From Mesorhizobium sp. ORS 3324 (lineage in GTDB: Bacteria; Pseudomonadota; Alphaproteobacteria; Rhizobiales; Rhizobiaceae), in the NCBI GenBank assembly GCA_000824825.2, contig LM655194.1, positions 155,929 to 219,928 on the forward strand: a stretch of DNA of 64,000 nucleotides. Reading direction: 5' to 3'. Below the pieces are notes generated by a model, which did not search any database, was not told where the DNA came from, and was given only the letters and a program-made list of their open reading frames with translations. Positions 55,608 to 62,992 of this stretch are shown here, piece after piece (positions within the stretch are counted from its first letter, which is position 1; every line of letters starts with the position of its first letter). The position numbers and the translations under genes are program-made.

Positions 55608-56183
55608 ATGATCCCTCGCCTGTTGCTTGCCGCCCTTTGCCTCGTCAGCGTCGCCCTTCCGGCCCAGGCCGATGGTGAGGTGCAGAAGCTGATCACCGCC
55701 GCCGACAAGGCAAGGCTCGACAAATATGGCGAGACGCGAAAAGTGGCGCTTGACGAAGCGAAGGCCGGCGATCCGGCCGCGGTCAGAGAGCTCGATGCGC
55801 TGCTCGCCAAGCCGCTGGTCGCCTTCTCCGACAAGGACCTGACCGGCAACTGGAAATGCCGCACCATCAAGGTCGGCGGCTTGAGCCCGCTCGTCATCTA
55901 TGGCTGGTTCAAATGCAAGGTGAGCGACGATGGTTCCGGCTGGCGGCTTACGAAGATCAGCGGCTCGCAGCGCACCACGGGCCGCTTCTTCGACGACGGC
56001 GAGAAGCGCGCCATCTATCTCGGCTCGTTTTCGGTCAATGACGACAAGGTCAAGCCCTATGGCAGCGGCCCGGAAACCGACCAGGTCGGCTACGCCTTCC
56101 GCAACAGCGCAACCGAATGGCGCATCGAATTCCCCGCACCCTACTACGAATCGAAACTCGACATCATGGAATTCAGGCGCTGA
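55608..56183 (+). CDS. DUF4893-type exported protein
   Basis: 191 residues with a signal peptide (MIPRLLLAALCLVSVALPAQA). The mature part contains ITAADKARLDKYGETR, LTGNWKCRTIKVGGLSPLVIYGWFKCKV and YLGSFSVNDD, a beta-rich domain of the DUF4893 kind found in Rhizobiales and relatives. Probably periplasmic, function unknown. It is divergent from the epimerase gene. Confidence 0.7.
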   Translation: MIPRLLLAALCLVSVALPAQADGEVQKLITAADKARLDKYGETRKVALDEAKAGDPAAVRELDALLAKPLVAFSDKDLTGNWKCRTIKVGGLSPLVIYGWFKCKVSDDGSGWRLTKISGSQRTTGRFFDDGEKRAIYLGSFSVNDDKVKPYGSGPETDQVGYAFRNSATEWRIEFPAPYYESKLDIMEFRR

Positions 56184-56278
56184 ACAGAGCCTGCGTGTCT
56201 GGCTAAGGTCGCGGCACACAAAGGATTAACCCGCCCCGCATAGCATCCGCCCGGCTTTGTGAACGGGTGCGCTTGGGC

Positions 56279-57061
56279 ATGACAGCATCGGAATCCAGTC
56301 CGCGACCGGTCGTGGTCGTCACCGAAGGCGGTCCGCATATCTGGGCCATCATCAATGCGCTTGCCGACCGCGTCGGCCACGTCAGCGTCATCCTCGAAAC
56401 CCCTGAGTCCAAGAAGCGTTTGCTGCTCGGCCGAGCCCGCCGCCAAGGATGGATCTCGGCGGTCGGCCAGCTCGGCACGATGGCGCTGACCAGGCTCGGC
56501 AAACGGTTCCTTGCCGGCCATGCCGCGCGCCTGATTGGCGAAGAAAAGCTCGAGACCGAGCCCCGCCCAGGCCAGGCGATCATCCATGTCCCGTCCGCCA
56601 ACGGGCCGGAATGCCTGCAGGCGATCGGGAAGATTAAGCCGGGCGCCGTGCTGCTCGCCGGCTGCAGGCTGCTGTCGAAAGACACCCTCGCGAACATGCC
56701 TTGCCCCGTGCTCAACTATCACGCCGGCATTGCGCCGAAATATCGCGGCATGAATGGCGGCTACTGGGCACTGGCTTGCGGCGACCTACAAAATTTCGGC
56801 ACCACCGTGCATCTGGTCGACGCCGGCGTCGACACCGGCGGCGTGCTGAAGCAGGCGCGCGGCAAGCCGAAACGCGGCGACAGCATCGCCAGCTACGCGC
56901 TGCGGCAGGCAGCATTTTCCCGCGATATCTGCATAGAGGCGGTGAACGATGCGCTGGCCGGAAAGCTGGAAACGATCGATCCCCGTCTGCCGTCGAGGCA
57001 ATGGTATCACCCGACGATCTGGTCCTATCTCTGGACCGGCCTGACGAAGCGCATCTGGTAA
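56279..57061 (+). CDS. Formyltransferase-fold protein
   Basis: 260 residues. The formyl-transferase core is visible: LNYHAGIAPKYRGMNGGYWAL with the catalytic Asn/His pair, and TVHLVDAGVDTGGVL with the catalytic Asp. The fold serves methionyl-tRNA, GAR and sugar-nucleotide formylation using 10-formyl-THF. The N-terminal nucleotide-binding half is partly unlike the housekeeping enzymes. ATG at 56279 is chosen; a GTG four codons upstream is possible. Whether it belongs to the adjacent folate genes is unclear. Confidence 0.7.
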   Translation: MTASESSPRPVVVVTEGGPHIWAIINALADRVGHVSVILETPESKKRLLLGRARRQGWISAVGQLGTMALTRLGKRFLAGHAARLIGEEKLETEPRPGQAIIHVPSANGPECLQAIGKIKPGAVLLAGCRLLSKDTLANMPCPVLNYHAGIAPKYRGMNGGYWALACGDLQNFGTTVHLVDAGVDTGGVLKQARGKPKRGDSIASYALRQAAFSRDICIEAVNDALAGKLETIDPRLPSRQWYHPTIWSYLWTGLTKRIW

Positions 57062-57192
57062 TCTCAGCGGCGGCTTCCATCATTCGCTTTGCGTCATCGG
57101 CAGCGTCGCTTTTGAAGGCGCGCGCGTCGTCCCATAACAAGCGGCCCAATGGCGCATGCGGCAATGCTCCAAACATCGAGGAGTAAGGATTC

Positions 57193-57495
57193 ATGGCCGA
57201 TTTGATCGTCGTCTACTGGCGCGACATCCCAGCCCAGGTCATCGTCAAGAAGGGCCGCCAGAACGCCAAGCGCGAGCTGCCCTTGCGCTTCACCGAGGCG
57301 ATCGACATGTGCGCCATGCGCACCGGCGCCGGCGGCACCGACGACTACCTGGCCGAATGGCGCAAGGCCGATCCGGTTCCGGTCGGCGACGATATCGAGG
57401 CCGAGGTCGAGAAGGCTTACCAGGACCTCGACGCGAAATATGACCGCGAGCGGCTGGTCGCTCTGGTCAAGGCTGGCGGGAAAGAAAATGTCTGA
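57193..57495 (+). CDS. Virulence-factor-family small protein (PF13769-like), C1-operon companion
   Basis: 100 residues: DLIVVYWRDIPAQVIVKKGR, FTEAIDMCAMRTGAGGTDDYLAEWRKADP, then an acidic helical end. The family name is historical and implies no virulence role. In this operon it is overlapped by the next gene (start 57488 before stop 57495), which is a MetV-like protein, so it probably assists the methylene-THF reductase pair. Confidence 0.7.
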   Translation: MADLIVVYWRDIPAQVIVKKGRQNAKRELPLRFTEAIDMCAMRTGAGGTDDYLAEWRKADPVPVGDDIEAEVEKAYQDLDAKYDRERLVALVKAGGKENV

Positions 57496-58087
57496 GAAGC
57501 AGCCGGCGGTTACCCAGGCCACTTTGGTCAAGAAGGCAGCGCCGAAGTCCGACTACAAGCCTGCGGACGTGTCGCCGCAGCGGCGCGTCCAGCGCACCTT
57601 TGCCGTGAGACTATGGTCTATCCGGCACTCGCGTCTGCTCGAATGGTTCTATGGCAGGTTCGCCGACGTCTTCCTGCTCCTGCATCCCCTGTGGAAGGGC
57701 ATCGGCTATGGCCGCGTCGAAGCGCCGGTGAAATTCGTCGAGAAGCGCGTCAAGGGCTTCATGTTCGACTGCCGAATGTGCGGCCAGTGCGTGCTGTCCT
57801 CGACCGGCATGTCGTGCCCGATGAACTGCCCGAAGCAGCTGCGCAACGGCCCTTGCGGCGGCGTGCGCGCCAACGGCAATTGCGAGGTCGAGCCGGACAT
57901 GCCCTGCGTCTGGGTCAAGGCCTGGGAAGGCTCCCGCAACATGGTGCATGGCGACAAGATCCTCGACGTGCAGAAGCCGGTCGACCAGTCGCTGCGCGAG
58001 ACCTCGGCCTGGCTTAGGGTGACCGCGCAGGCCGCGGCAGCGCGCGAAACTTCCAAGAACCAGCAGAACACCGGAGCTTCGGCATGA
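57488..58087 (+). CDS. MetV-like Cys-rich subunit (MTHFR C-terminal-domain family)
   Basis: 199 residues. Eight cysteines (95, 98, 101, 110, 114, 123, 132, 140) in the pattern C-x2-C-x2-C-x8-C-x3-C-x8-C, typical of the iron-sulfur/zinc partner MetV of acetogen-type methylene-THF reductases. The preceding GYGRVEAPVKFVEKRVKGFMFD leads into it. It overlaps the virulence-factor-family gene at its 5' end and the metF-like gene by ATGA at its 3' end, showing tight co-translation. It probably docks on the MetF-like protein to pass electrons. Confidence 0.78.
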   Translation: MSEKQPAVTQATLVKKAAPKSDYKPADVSPQRRVQRTFAVRLWSIRHSRLLEWFYGRFADVFLLLHPLWKGIGYGRVEAPVKFVEKRVKGFMFDCRMCGQCVLSSTGMSCPMNCPKQLRNGPCGGVRANGNCEVEPDMPCVWVKAWEGSRNMVHGDKILDVQKPVDQSLRETSAWLRVTAQAAAARETSKNQQNTGASA

Positions 58088-59175
58088 TCGCCCCCCAGCG
58101 CGACGAGAATCCGGCCGGCATCCATCTGCCGCTCGATCCCCTGCCCGGCCACACTTCACGCGGTCGGCTGGAGCGCGTGCTGCGCCGCGGCGAGTTCGCG
58201 GTGACGACCGAGCTCAACCCGCCCGACAGCGCCGATCCGGAAGACGTCTACAACCGCGCCAAGATCTTCGACGGCTGGGTCGACGCGATCAACGCGGTCG
58301 ATGCGTCGGGCGCCAACTGCCATATGTCGTCCGTCGGCATCTGCGCGCTGCTCACCCGCATGGGCTATGCGCCGATCATGCAGATCGCCTGCCGCGACAA
58401 GAACCGCATCGCCATCCAGGGCGACGTGCTGGGCGGCGCGGCGATGGGCGTCGCCAACATGCTGTGCCTGACCGGCGACGGCGTGCAGGCCGGCGACCAG
58501 CCGGGCGCCAAGCCGGTCTTCGACCTCGATTCCATGTCGCTGCTCGAAACCATTCGCATCATGCGCGACAACGGCAAGTTCCTGTCGGGCCGCAAGCTGA
58601 CGACACCGCCGCAGGTCTTCCTCGGTGCTGCCGTCAACCCCTTCGCCCCGCCTTACGATTTCCGCCCGATCCATCTCGGCAAGAAAATCGCCGCCGGCGC
58701 GCAGTTCGTGCAGACGCAGTATTGCTTCGACGTGCCGATGTTCAAAACCTTCATGCAGAGAGCGCGGGACTTGGGGCATACGGAAAAAGTCTTCATCCTG
58801 TGCGGCGTCGGGCCGCTCGCTTCCGCCAAGACCGCGAAATGGATCCGCTCCAACGTCCCGGGCATCCACATCCCCGATGCGGTGATCAAGCGGCTCGAAG
58901 GCGCGCAGGACCAGAAGAAGGAAGGCAAGCAGCTCTGCATCGACATCATCAACGAGGTGAAGGAAATCCCGGGCGTCGCCGGCGTCCATGTGATGGCCTA
59001 TCGCCAGGAGGAATATGTCGCCGAGATCGTCGATGAATCGGGCGTGCTGAAAGGCCGCCAGCCCTGGAAGCGGGAGATCCGCCGCGACGACCAGATCGTC
59101 GCCGAGCGGCTAGATCACATACTGCACGACGAGATTACCGAAACCCAAGTGGACATGGTGAAGACCGCGCATTGA
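58084..59175 (+). CDS. 5,10-Methylenetetrahydrofolate reductase (MetF-like)
   Basis: 363-residue TIM-barrel flavoenzyme. Motifs: FAVTTELNPPDSADPEDV with the catalytic Glu near residue 44, MQIACRDKNRIAIQGDVLGGAAMGVANMLCLTGD for FAD binding, and AQFVQTQYCFDVPMF. Shorter than E. coli-type enzymes with an extra domain, and paired with the MetV-like subunit, as in the MetVF type. In this context it may run in the oxidative direction, converting 5-methyl-THF made from demethylation to 5,10-methylene-THF. A housekeeping MetF may exist elsewhere. Confidence 0.88.
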   Translation: MIAPQRDENPAGIHLPLDPLPGHTSRGRLERVLRRGEFAVTTELNPPDSADPEDVYNRAKIFDGWVDAINAVDASGANCHMSSVGICALLTRMGYAPIMQIACRDKNRIAIQGDVLGGAAMGVANMLCLTGDGVQAGDQPGAKPVFDLDSMSLLETIRIMRDNGKFLSGRKLTTPPQVFLGAAVNPFAPPYDFRPIHLGKKIAAGAQFVQTQYCFDVPMFKTFMQRARDLGHTEKVFILCGVGPLASAKTAKWIRSNVPGIHIPDAVIKRLEGAQDQKKEGKQLCIDIINEVKEIPGVAGVHVMAYRQEEYVAEIVDESGVLKGRQPWKREIRRDDQIVAERLDHILHDEITETQVDMVKTAH

Positions 59176-59211
59176 AGGCTCGGCTAGCACCATCCGCCTT
59201 GAACAAAATCA

Positions 59212-59240
59212 GATAACGATATAAAGAACTCTTTATATCC
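59212..59240 (-). promoter_or_regulatory. Shared C1-regulon operator, copy upstream of the methyl-THF methyltransferase gene
   Basis: The core palindrome GATATAAAGA-AC-TCTTTATATC at 59218-59239 has perfect ten-base arms. Read on the minus strand, the 29-nt block matches 45277-45305 at 27 of 29 positions, including the one-sided CGTTATC extension. It ends 15 bp before the ATG at 59256, placing it over the promoter or start region, as expected of a repressor site. Confidence 0.8.
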
Positions 59241-59255
59241 CGACGGAGAGATCGC

Positions 59256-60233
59256 ATGACCCGCACCATCGTCGCCTCGGCCACCCGAGAAATCGTCATC
59301 GGCTTCGACCAGCCCTTCTGCGTGATTGGCGAGCGCATCAACCCGACCGGCCGCAAGAAGCTGGCCGCCGAGATGGTGGCCGGCAACTTCGAGACGGTCG
59401 TCAAGGACGCGCTCGAACAGGCCGCCTGCGGCGCCACCATGCTCGACGTCAATGCCGGCGTCACCGCCGTCGACCCCAACGCGACCGAGCCGGCGCTTTT
59501 GGTGCAGACGCTGGAGATCGTGCAGAACCTGGTCGACCTGCCACTCTCGATCGACTCTTCGGTGACCGCCGCGATCGAGGCGGCGCTCAAGGTCGCCAAG
59601 GGCCGTCCGCTGGTCAACTCCGTCACCGGCGAGGAAGAAAAGCTCGAGGCCATCCTGCCGTTGGTCAAGAAATACAACGTCCCGGTCGTCGCCATCTCCA
59701 ATGACGAGACCGGCATCTCGATGGACCCGGATGTCCGCTTCGCCGTCGCCAAGAAGATCGTCGAGCGCGCCGCCGACCACGGCATTCCTTCGCATGACGT
59801 CGTCGTCGACCCGCTGGTCATGCCGATCGGCGCGTTGGGCGATGCCGGCCGCCAGGTCTTCGCGCTGCTGCGCCGGCTGCGCGAGGAGCTCAAGGTCAAC
59901 ACCACCTGCGGCCTCTCCAACATCTCCTTCGGCCTGCCGCACCGCCACGGCATCAATGCCGCCTTCATCCCGATGGTGATCGGCGCCGGCATGACCTCGG
60001 CGATCATGAACCCGGTCCGTCCGCAGGAAATGGAAGCCGTGCGCGGCGCCAACGTGCTCAACGGCACCGACGAGAACTGCTCAACCTGGATCAGGACCTA
60101 CAAGGATTACAAGCCGGTCGAAGGCGGTCATGCGATTGCCGCTCCGGCTGCGGTGACTGCTCCGGGTGAAGGCAGCGCTGCAGCCGGTGGCCGCCGCCGC
60201 GGCGGACGTGAGGCGCGTATGGCGAGGGCATAA
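59256..60233 (+). CDS. Methyltetrahydrofolate:corrinoid methyltransferase
   Basis: 325-residue pterin-binding TIM barrel. IGERINPTGRKKLAAEM at the N terminus, ATMLDVNAGV near residue 62, LPLSIDSS near 94, VVDPLVMPIG near 185 and NTTCGLSNISFGLPHR near 213 are the folate-site blocks shared with MtgA- and AcsE-type enzymes. It moves the methyl group from the corrinoid protein to tetrahydrofolate (the reaction is reversible). The C terminus ends GGRRRGGREARMARA, an Arg-rich tail like those of its partners. It is preceded by the 29-nt operator and followed by the RamA-like activase gene. Confidence 0.9.
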   Translation: MTRTIVASATREIVIGFDQPFCVIGERINPTGRKKLAAEMVAGNFETVVKDALEQAACGATMLDVNAGVTAVDPNATEPALLVQTLEIVQNLVDLPLSIDSSVTAAIEAALKVAKGRPLVNSVTGEEEKLEAILPLVKKYNVPVVAISNDETGISMDPDVRFAVAKKIVERAADHGIPSHDVVVDPLVMPIGALGDAGRQVFALLRRLREELKVNTTCGLSNISFGLPHRHGINAAFIPMVIGAGMTSAIMNPVRPQEMEAVRGANVLNGTDENCSTWIRTYKDYKPVEGGHAIAAPAAVTAPGEGSAAAGGRRRGGREARMARA

Positions 60234-60275
60234 GGTAGAGATTGTGACTTTTTCGACAGAGGGAGGTATCCGAAT

Positions 60276-62345
60276 ATGAACCCTCCCCCCAACATCACCG
60301 ATCCGCTCGTGCTGTTCATGCCGTCAGGCAAGCGCGGGCGGTTCCCTGTTGGGACGCCGGTGCTCGATGCCGCGCGCCAGCTCGGTGTCTATGTCGAGAG
60401 CGTCTGCGGCGGACGCGCCACTTGCGGCCGCTGCCAGATCGAGGTGCAGGAAGGCAATTTCGCCAAGCACAAGATCGTCTCGTCCAACGACCACATCTCG
60501 CCCAAGGGTGCCAAGGAAGAGCGCTACGAGCGCGTGCGCGGTCTGCCCGAGCGGCGCCGCCTCTCCTGCTCGGCACTGATCCTTGGCGACCTCGTCGTCG
60601 ACGTGCCGCAGGATACGGTCATCAACGCCCAGACCATCCGCAAGGACGCCGACACCAGGGTGATCGCCCGCGATTCGGCGATCCGCATGTGCTATGTCGA
60701 GATCGAAGAGCCCGACATGCACAAACCGCTCGGCGATCTCGACCGCCTGAAGCTCGCCCTGATGAAGGACTGGGGTTTCAAGAACCTCGAATTCGACTTC
60801 TACCTCATGCCGCAGGTGCAGGGCATCCTGCGCAAGGGCAACTGGACCGCCACCGCCGCCATCCACAAGGATGCCGACAGCGACATCGCGCGCGTCATCG
60901 CGCTCTGGCCCGGCCTGAAGAACGAGGCTTACGGGCTTGCCTGCGATATCGGCTCGACCACCATTGCCATGCATCTGGTGTCGCTGCTGTCGGGTCGCGT
61001 CGCCGCCTCCTCCGGCACGTCCAATCCGCAGATCCGCTTCGGCGAGGATCTGATGAGCCGTGTCTCCTATGTGATGATGAATCCGGACGGCCGCGAAGGC
61101 ATGACGGTCGCCGTGCGCGAGGCGGTTTCAGGCCTCGTCGACAAGGTCTGCGCGGAAGGCAACGTCCACCGCAACGACATCCTCGACGCGGTGTTCGTCG
61201 GCAATCCTATCATGCACCATCTCTTTCTCGGTATCGATCCGACCGAGCTCGGCGGGGCACCCTTCGCGCTTGCTGTCTCCGGCGCCGTGCGCATCAAGGC
61301 ATCCGATCTCGGCCTGAAGCTGAACCAGGGCGCGCGCCTCTACATGCTGCCTTGCATTGCCGGCCATGTCGGTGCCGACGCCGCCGCGGTCACCCTCTCC
61401 GAGGGTCCGCACCGCCAGGACGAGATGATGTTGATCGTCGATGTCGGCACCAATGCCGAGATCGTGCTCGGCAACAGCACGCGCGTGGTGGCGGCCTCCT
61501 CGCCGACCGGCCCAGCCTTCGAAGGCGCGGAAATCTCCGGCGGCCAGCGTGCCGCGCCCGGCGCCATCGAGCGCGTACGCATCGACCCGGTAACACTCGA
61601 GCCGCGTTACCGCGTCATCGGCTCCGAGCTCTGGTCCGATCAGCCGGGCTTCGCCGAAAGCGTTCAGGCGACCGGCGTCACCGGCATTTGCGGGTCCGGC
61701 ATCATCGAGGTGGTGGCAGAGATGTACCTGACGGGGATCATCTCGGAAGACGGTGTCGTCGACGGCTCGCTCGGCGAGCGCTCGCCGCGCGTCGTCGCCA
61801 ACGGCCGCACCTTCTCCTATGTGCTGAAGGACGGCGAGCCGAAGATCACCATCACCCAGAACGACGTGCGCGCCATCCAGCTTGCCAAGGCAGCGCTCTA
61901 TGCCGGCACCAAGCTCTTGATGGAAAAGCAGCATACCGACCATGTCGACCGCATCCATTTCGCCGGCGCCTTCGGCTCCTTTATCGATCCGAAATACGCC
62001 ATGGTGCTGGGACTCATCCCCGACTGCGATCTCGACAAGGTCTCGGCCGTCGGCAACGCCGCGGGCGCCGGCGCACGCATGGCACTGCTCAATCGCGGTT
62101 ACCGCCGCGAGATCGAAGAGACGGTGAGCCGGATCGAGAAGATCGAGACCGCGCTAGAGCCGAAGTTCCAGGAGCATTTCGTCTACGCCATGGCGCTGCC
62201 GAACAAGATCGACCCGTTCCCGAAGCTCGCGGCCGCGGTGAAGCTGCCGCCGCGCAAGACGATAAGCGACGACGGTGCGGCCGGCGATGCCACCCCGCGC
62301 CGGCGCTCGCGCGAGGAGCGTGCGGCCCGGCGCGGCCGCGGATAG
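60276..62345 (+). CDS. RamA-like corrinoid activation protein, 2Fe-2S ferredoxin plus ASKHA domain
   Basis: 689 residues. The N-terminal ferredoxin holds Cys44, Cys50, Cys53 and Cys100. From about residue 205 an ASKHA ATPase-fold domain (DUF4445 type) begins: YGLACDIGSTTIAMHLV, then LIVDVGTNAEIVLG, SPTGPAFEGAEISGG, GSGIIEVVAEMYLTGI and FAGAFGSFIDPKYA. Such proteins use ATP and low-potential electrons to reduce inactive Co(II) corrinoid to Co(I). The C-terminal tail is very basic (RRRSREERAARRGRG). GGGAGG precedes the ATG at 60276. It is the last gene of the system, 42 bp after the methyltransferase. Confidence 0.9.
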   Translation: MNPPPNITDPLVLFMPSGKRGRFPVGTPVLDAARQLGVYVESVCGGRATCGRCQIEVQEGNFAKHKIVSSNDHISPKGAKEERYERVRGLPERRRLSCSALILGDLVVDVPQDTVINAQTIRKDADTRVIARDSAIRMCYVEIEEPDMHKPLGDLDRLKLALMKDWGFKNLEFDFYLMPQVQGILRKGNWTATAAIHKDADSDIARVIALWPGLKNEAYGLACDIGSTTIAMHLVSLLSGRVAASSGTSNPQIRFGEDLMSRVSYVMMNPDGREGMTVAVREAVSGLVDKVCAEGNVHRNDILDAVFVGNPIMHHLFLGIDPTELGGAPFALAVSGAVRIKASDLGLKLNQGARLYMLPCIAGHVGADAAAVTLSEGPHRQDEMMLIVDVGTNAEIVLGNSTRVVAASSPTGPAFEGAEISGGQRAAPGAIERVRIDPVTLEPRYRVIGSELWSDQPGFAESVQATGVTGICGSGIIEVVAEMYLTGIISEDGVVDGSLGERSPRVVANGRTFSYVLKDGEPKITITQNDVRAIQLAKAALYAGTKLLMEKQHTDHVDRIHFAGAFGSFIDPKYAMVLGLIPDCDLDKVSAVGNAAGAGARMALLNRGYRREIEETVSRIEKIETALEPKFQEHFVYAMALPNKIDPFPKLAAAVKLPPRKTISDDGAAGDATPRRRSREERAARRGRG

Positions 62346-62377
62346 GCCGGCGTCTTACAGAAACGCATTTCGATTTC

Positions 62378-62417
62378 ATTTGCATGCAAATGTTTCCGGA
62401 TTGGCCGAATCCGGAAA
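62378..62417. terminator. Paired hairpins after the activase gene
   Basis: The perfect palindrome ATTTGCATGCAAAT (62378-62391) is followed by a stem TTTCCGGATT/AATCCGGAAA (62393-62417, 5-nt loop). There is no long T-run, so this may be a terminator, an operator or a repeat remnant. The gap to 62578 otherwise holds the repeat at 62495. Confidence 0.4.
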
Positions 62418-62494
62418 CCGAAACGCTGTTTTCGCGAAATCTCTTCGATACATGCCTGAGGCATTTAGCGGCCATCGAACGGCGGCCGGGGATC

Positions 62495-62539
62495 GTGCAT
62501 GTCGCCCAAAAGTGCTCAGCGGTTTTGGGCGACATGCAC
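62495..62539. repeat. Dispersed palindromic repeat, copy 2 (GCATGTCGCCCAAAA family)
   Basis: Perfect 17-bp arms (GTGCATGTCGCCCAAAA and complement) around an 11-nt loop; same element as 8006-8055. It lies 39 bp upstream of the DUF1127-like gene. Confidence 0.9.
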
Positions 62540-62577
62540 CAGAATGAGCCCTCGGCCGCACTTCAAGGGAGATGAAA

Positions 62578-62763
62578 ATGTCAATGTTCGAGAACCTCGG
62601 TCGCTTCGGTGTGACCATCAGGCAGGCCCATGCCAGAAACAAGGCGATCCGCGCGCTCAACGATCTGCCGCCGCATGTTCAGAAGGACATCGGTTGGCCG
62701 GCCTCGCCGCCGAGCGATCCGCAGGCGGCTCTTCACGCGCTGCTGCTGGGCTCGCCGCGCTGA
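62578..62763 (+). CDS. Small DUF1127-like protein
   Basis: 61 residues: a basic N-terminal helix (MFENLGRFGVTIRQAHARNKAIRALNDLP), then HVQKDIGWP, which is the L-x2-L-x(4-6)-DIG(W/L) end of DUF1127-type proteins, followed by a short Pro/Ser/Leu tail. AAGGGA lies 7 nt before the ATG at 62578; a Met two codons upstream is too close to it. Rhizobial DUF1127 proteins have been linked to phosphate, C1 or RNA metabolism, but no role is known for this one. Confidence 0.6.
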   Translation: MSMFENLGRFGVTIRQAHARNKAIRALNDLPPHVQKDIGWPASPPSDPQAALHALLLGSPR

Positions 62764-62870
62764 TGACCTTCGCCGACAAATGCAAGCTGCTCGGCAGGCG
62801 CCGGGGCCGAAAGATGGCCCCGGCCGGCGACAACAAGCTGCGCGCCGCGCTGCTGCCTGAGCGGCGGTGA
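62763..62870 (+). CDS. Possible 35-residue basic protein, coupled to the DUF1127-like gene
   Basis: The start codon overlaps the previous stop (TGATG). The frame reads MTFADKCKLLGRRRGRKMA and ends LLPERR, strongly basic. A GCCGGGGCC/GGCCCCGGC hairpin lies inside it. The start-stop overlap favours translation by coupling; no family was recognised. Confidence 0.3.
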   Translation: MTFADKCKLLGRRRGRKMAPAGDNKLRAALLPERR

Positions 62871-62992
62871 GGCAGCCGCCGTCGGATCACGCCGATGTGC
62901 CCTAGCTGAACCTTGACATTTTTTGCCGGGGGACAATCTTCCGATGGCAGGGGGAATTCTCTTAGTCGGCTCTGCCGAGTCCGTGTATCCGC

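Noticed and set aside
60422..62575. A 717-codon plus-strand frame overlapping the RamA-like gene in another phase, and similar long frames antisense to the slipin (6646-7956), lpxXL (12134-13606) and galM (1181-2101) genes.
   Set aside because: Arg/Ala/Pro/His-rich shadow frames expected at high GC; each is fully covered by a gene with clear family motifs.
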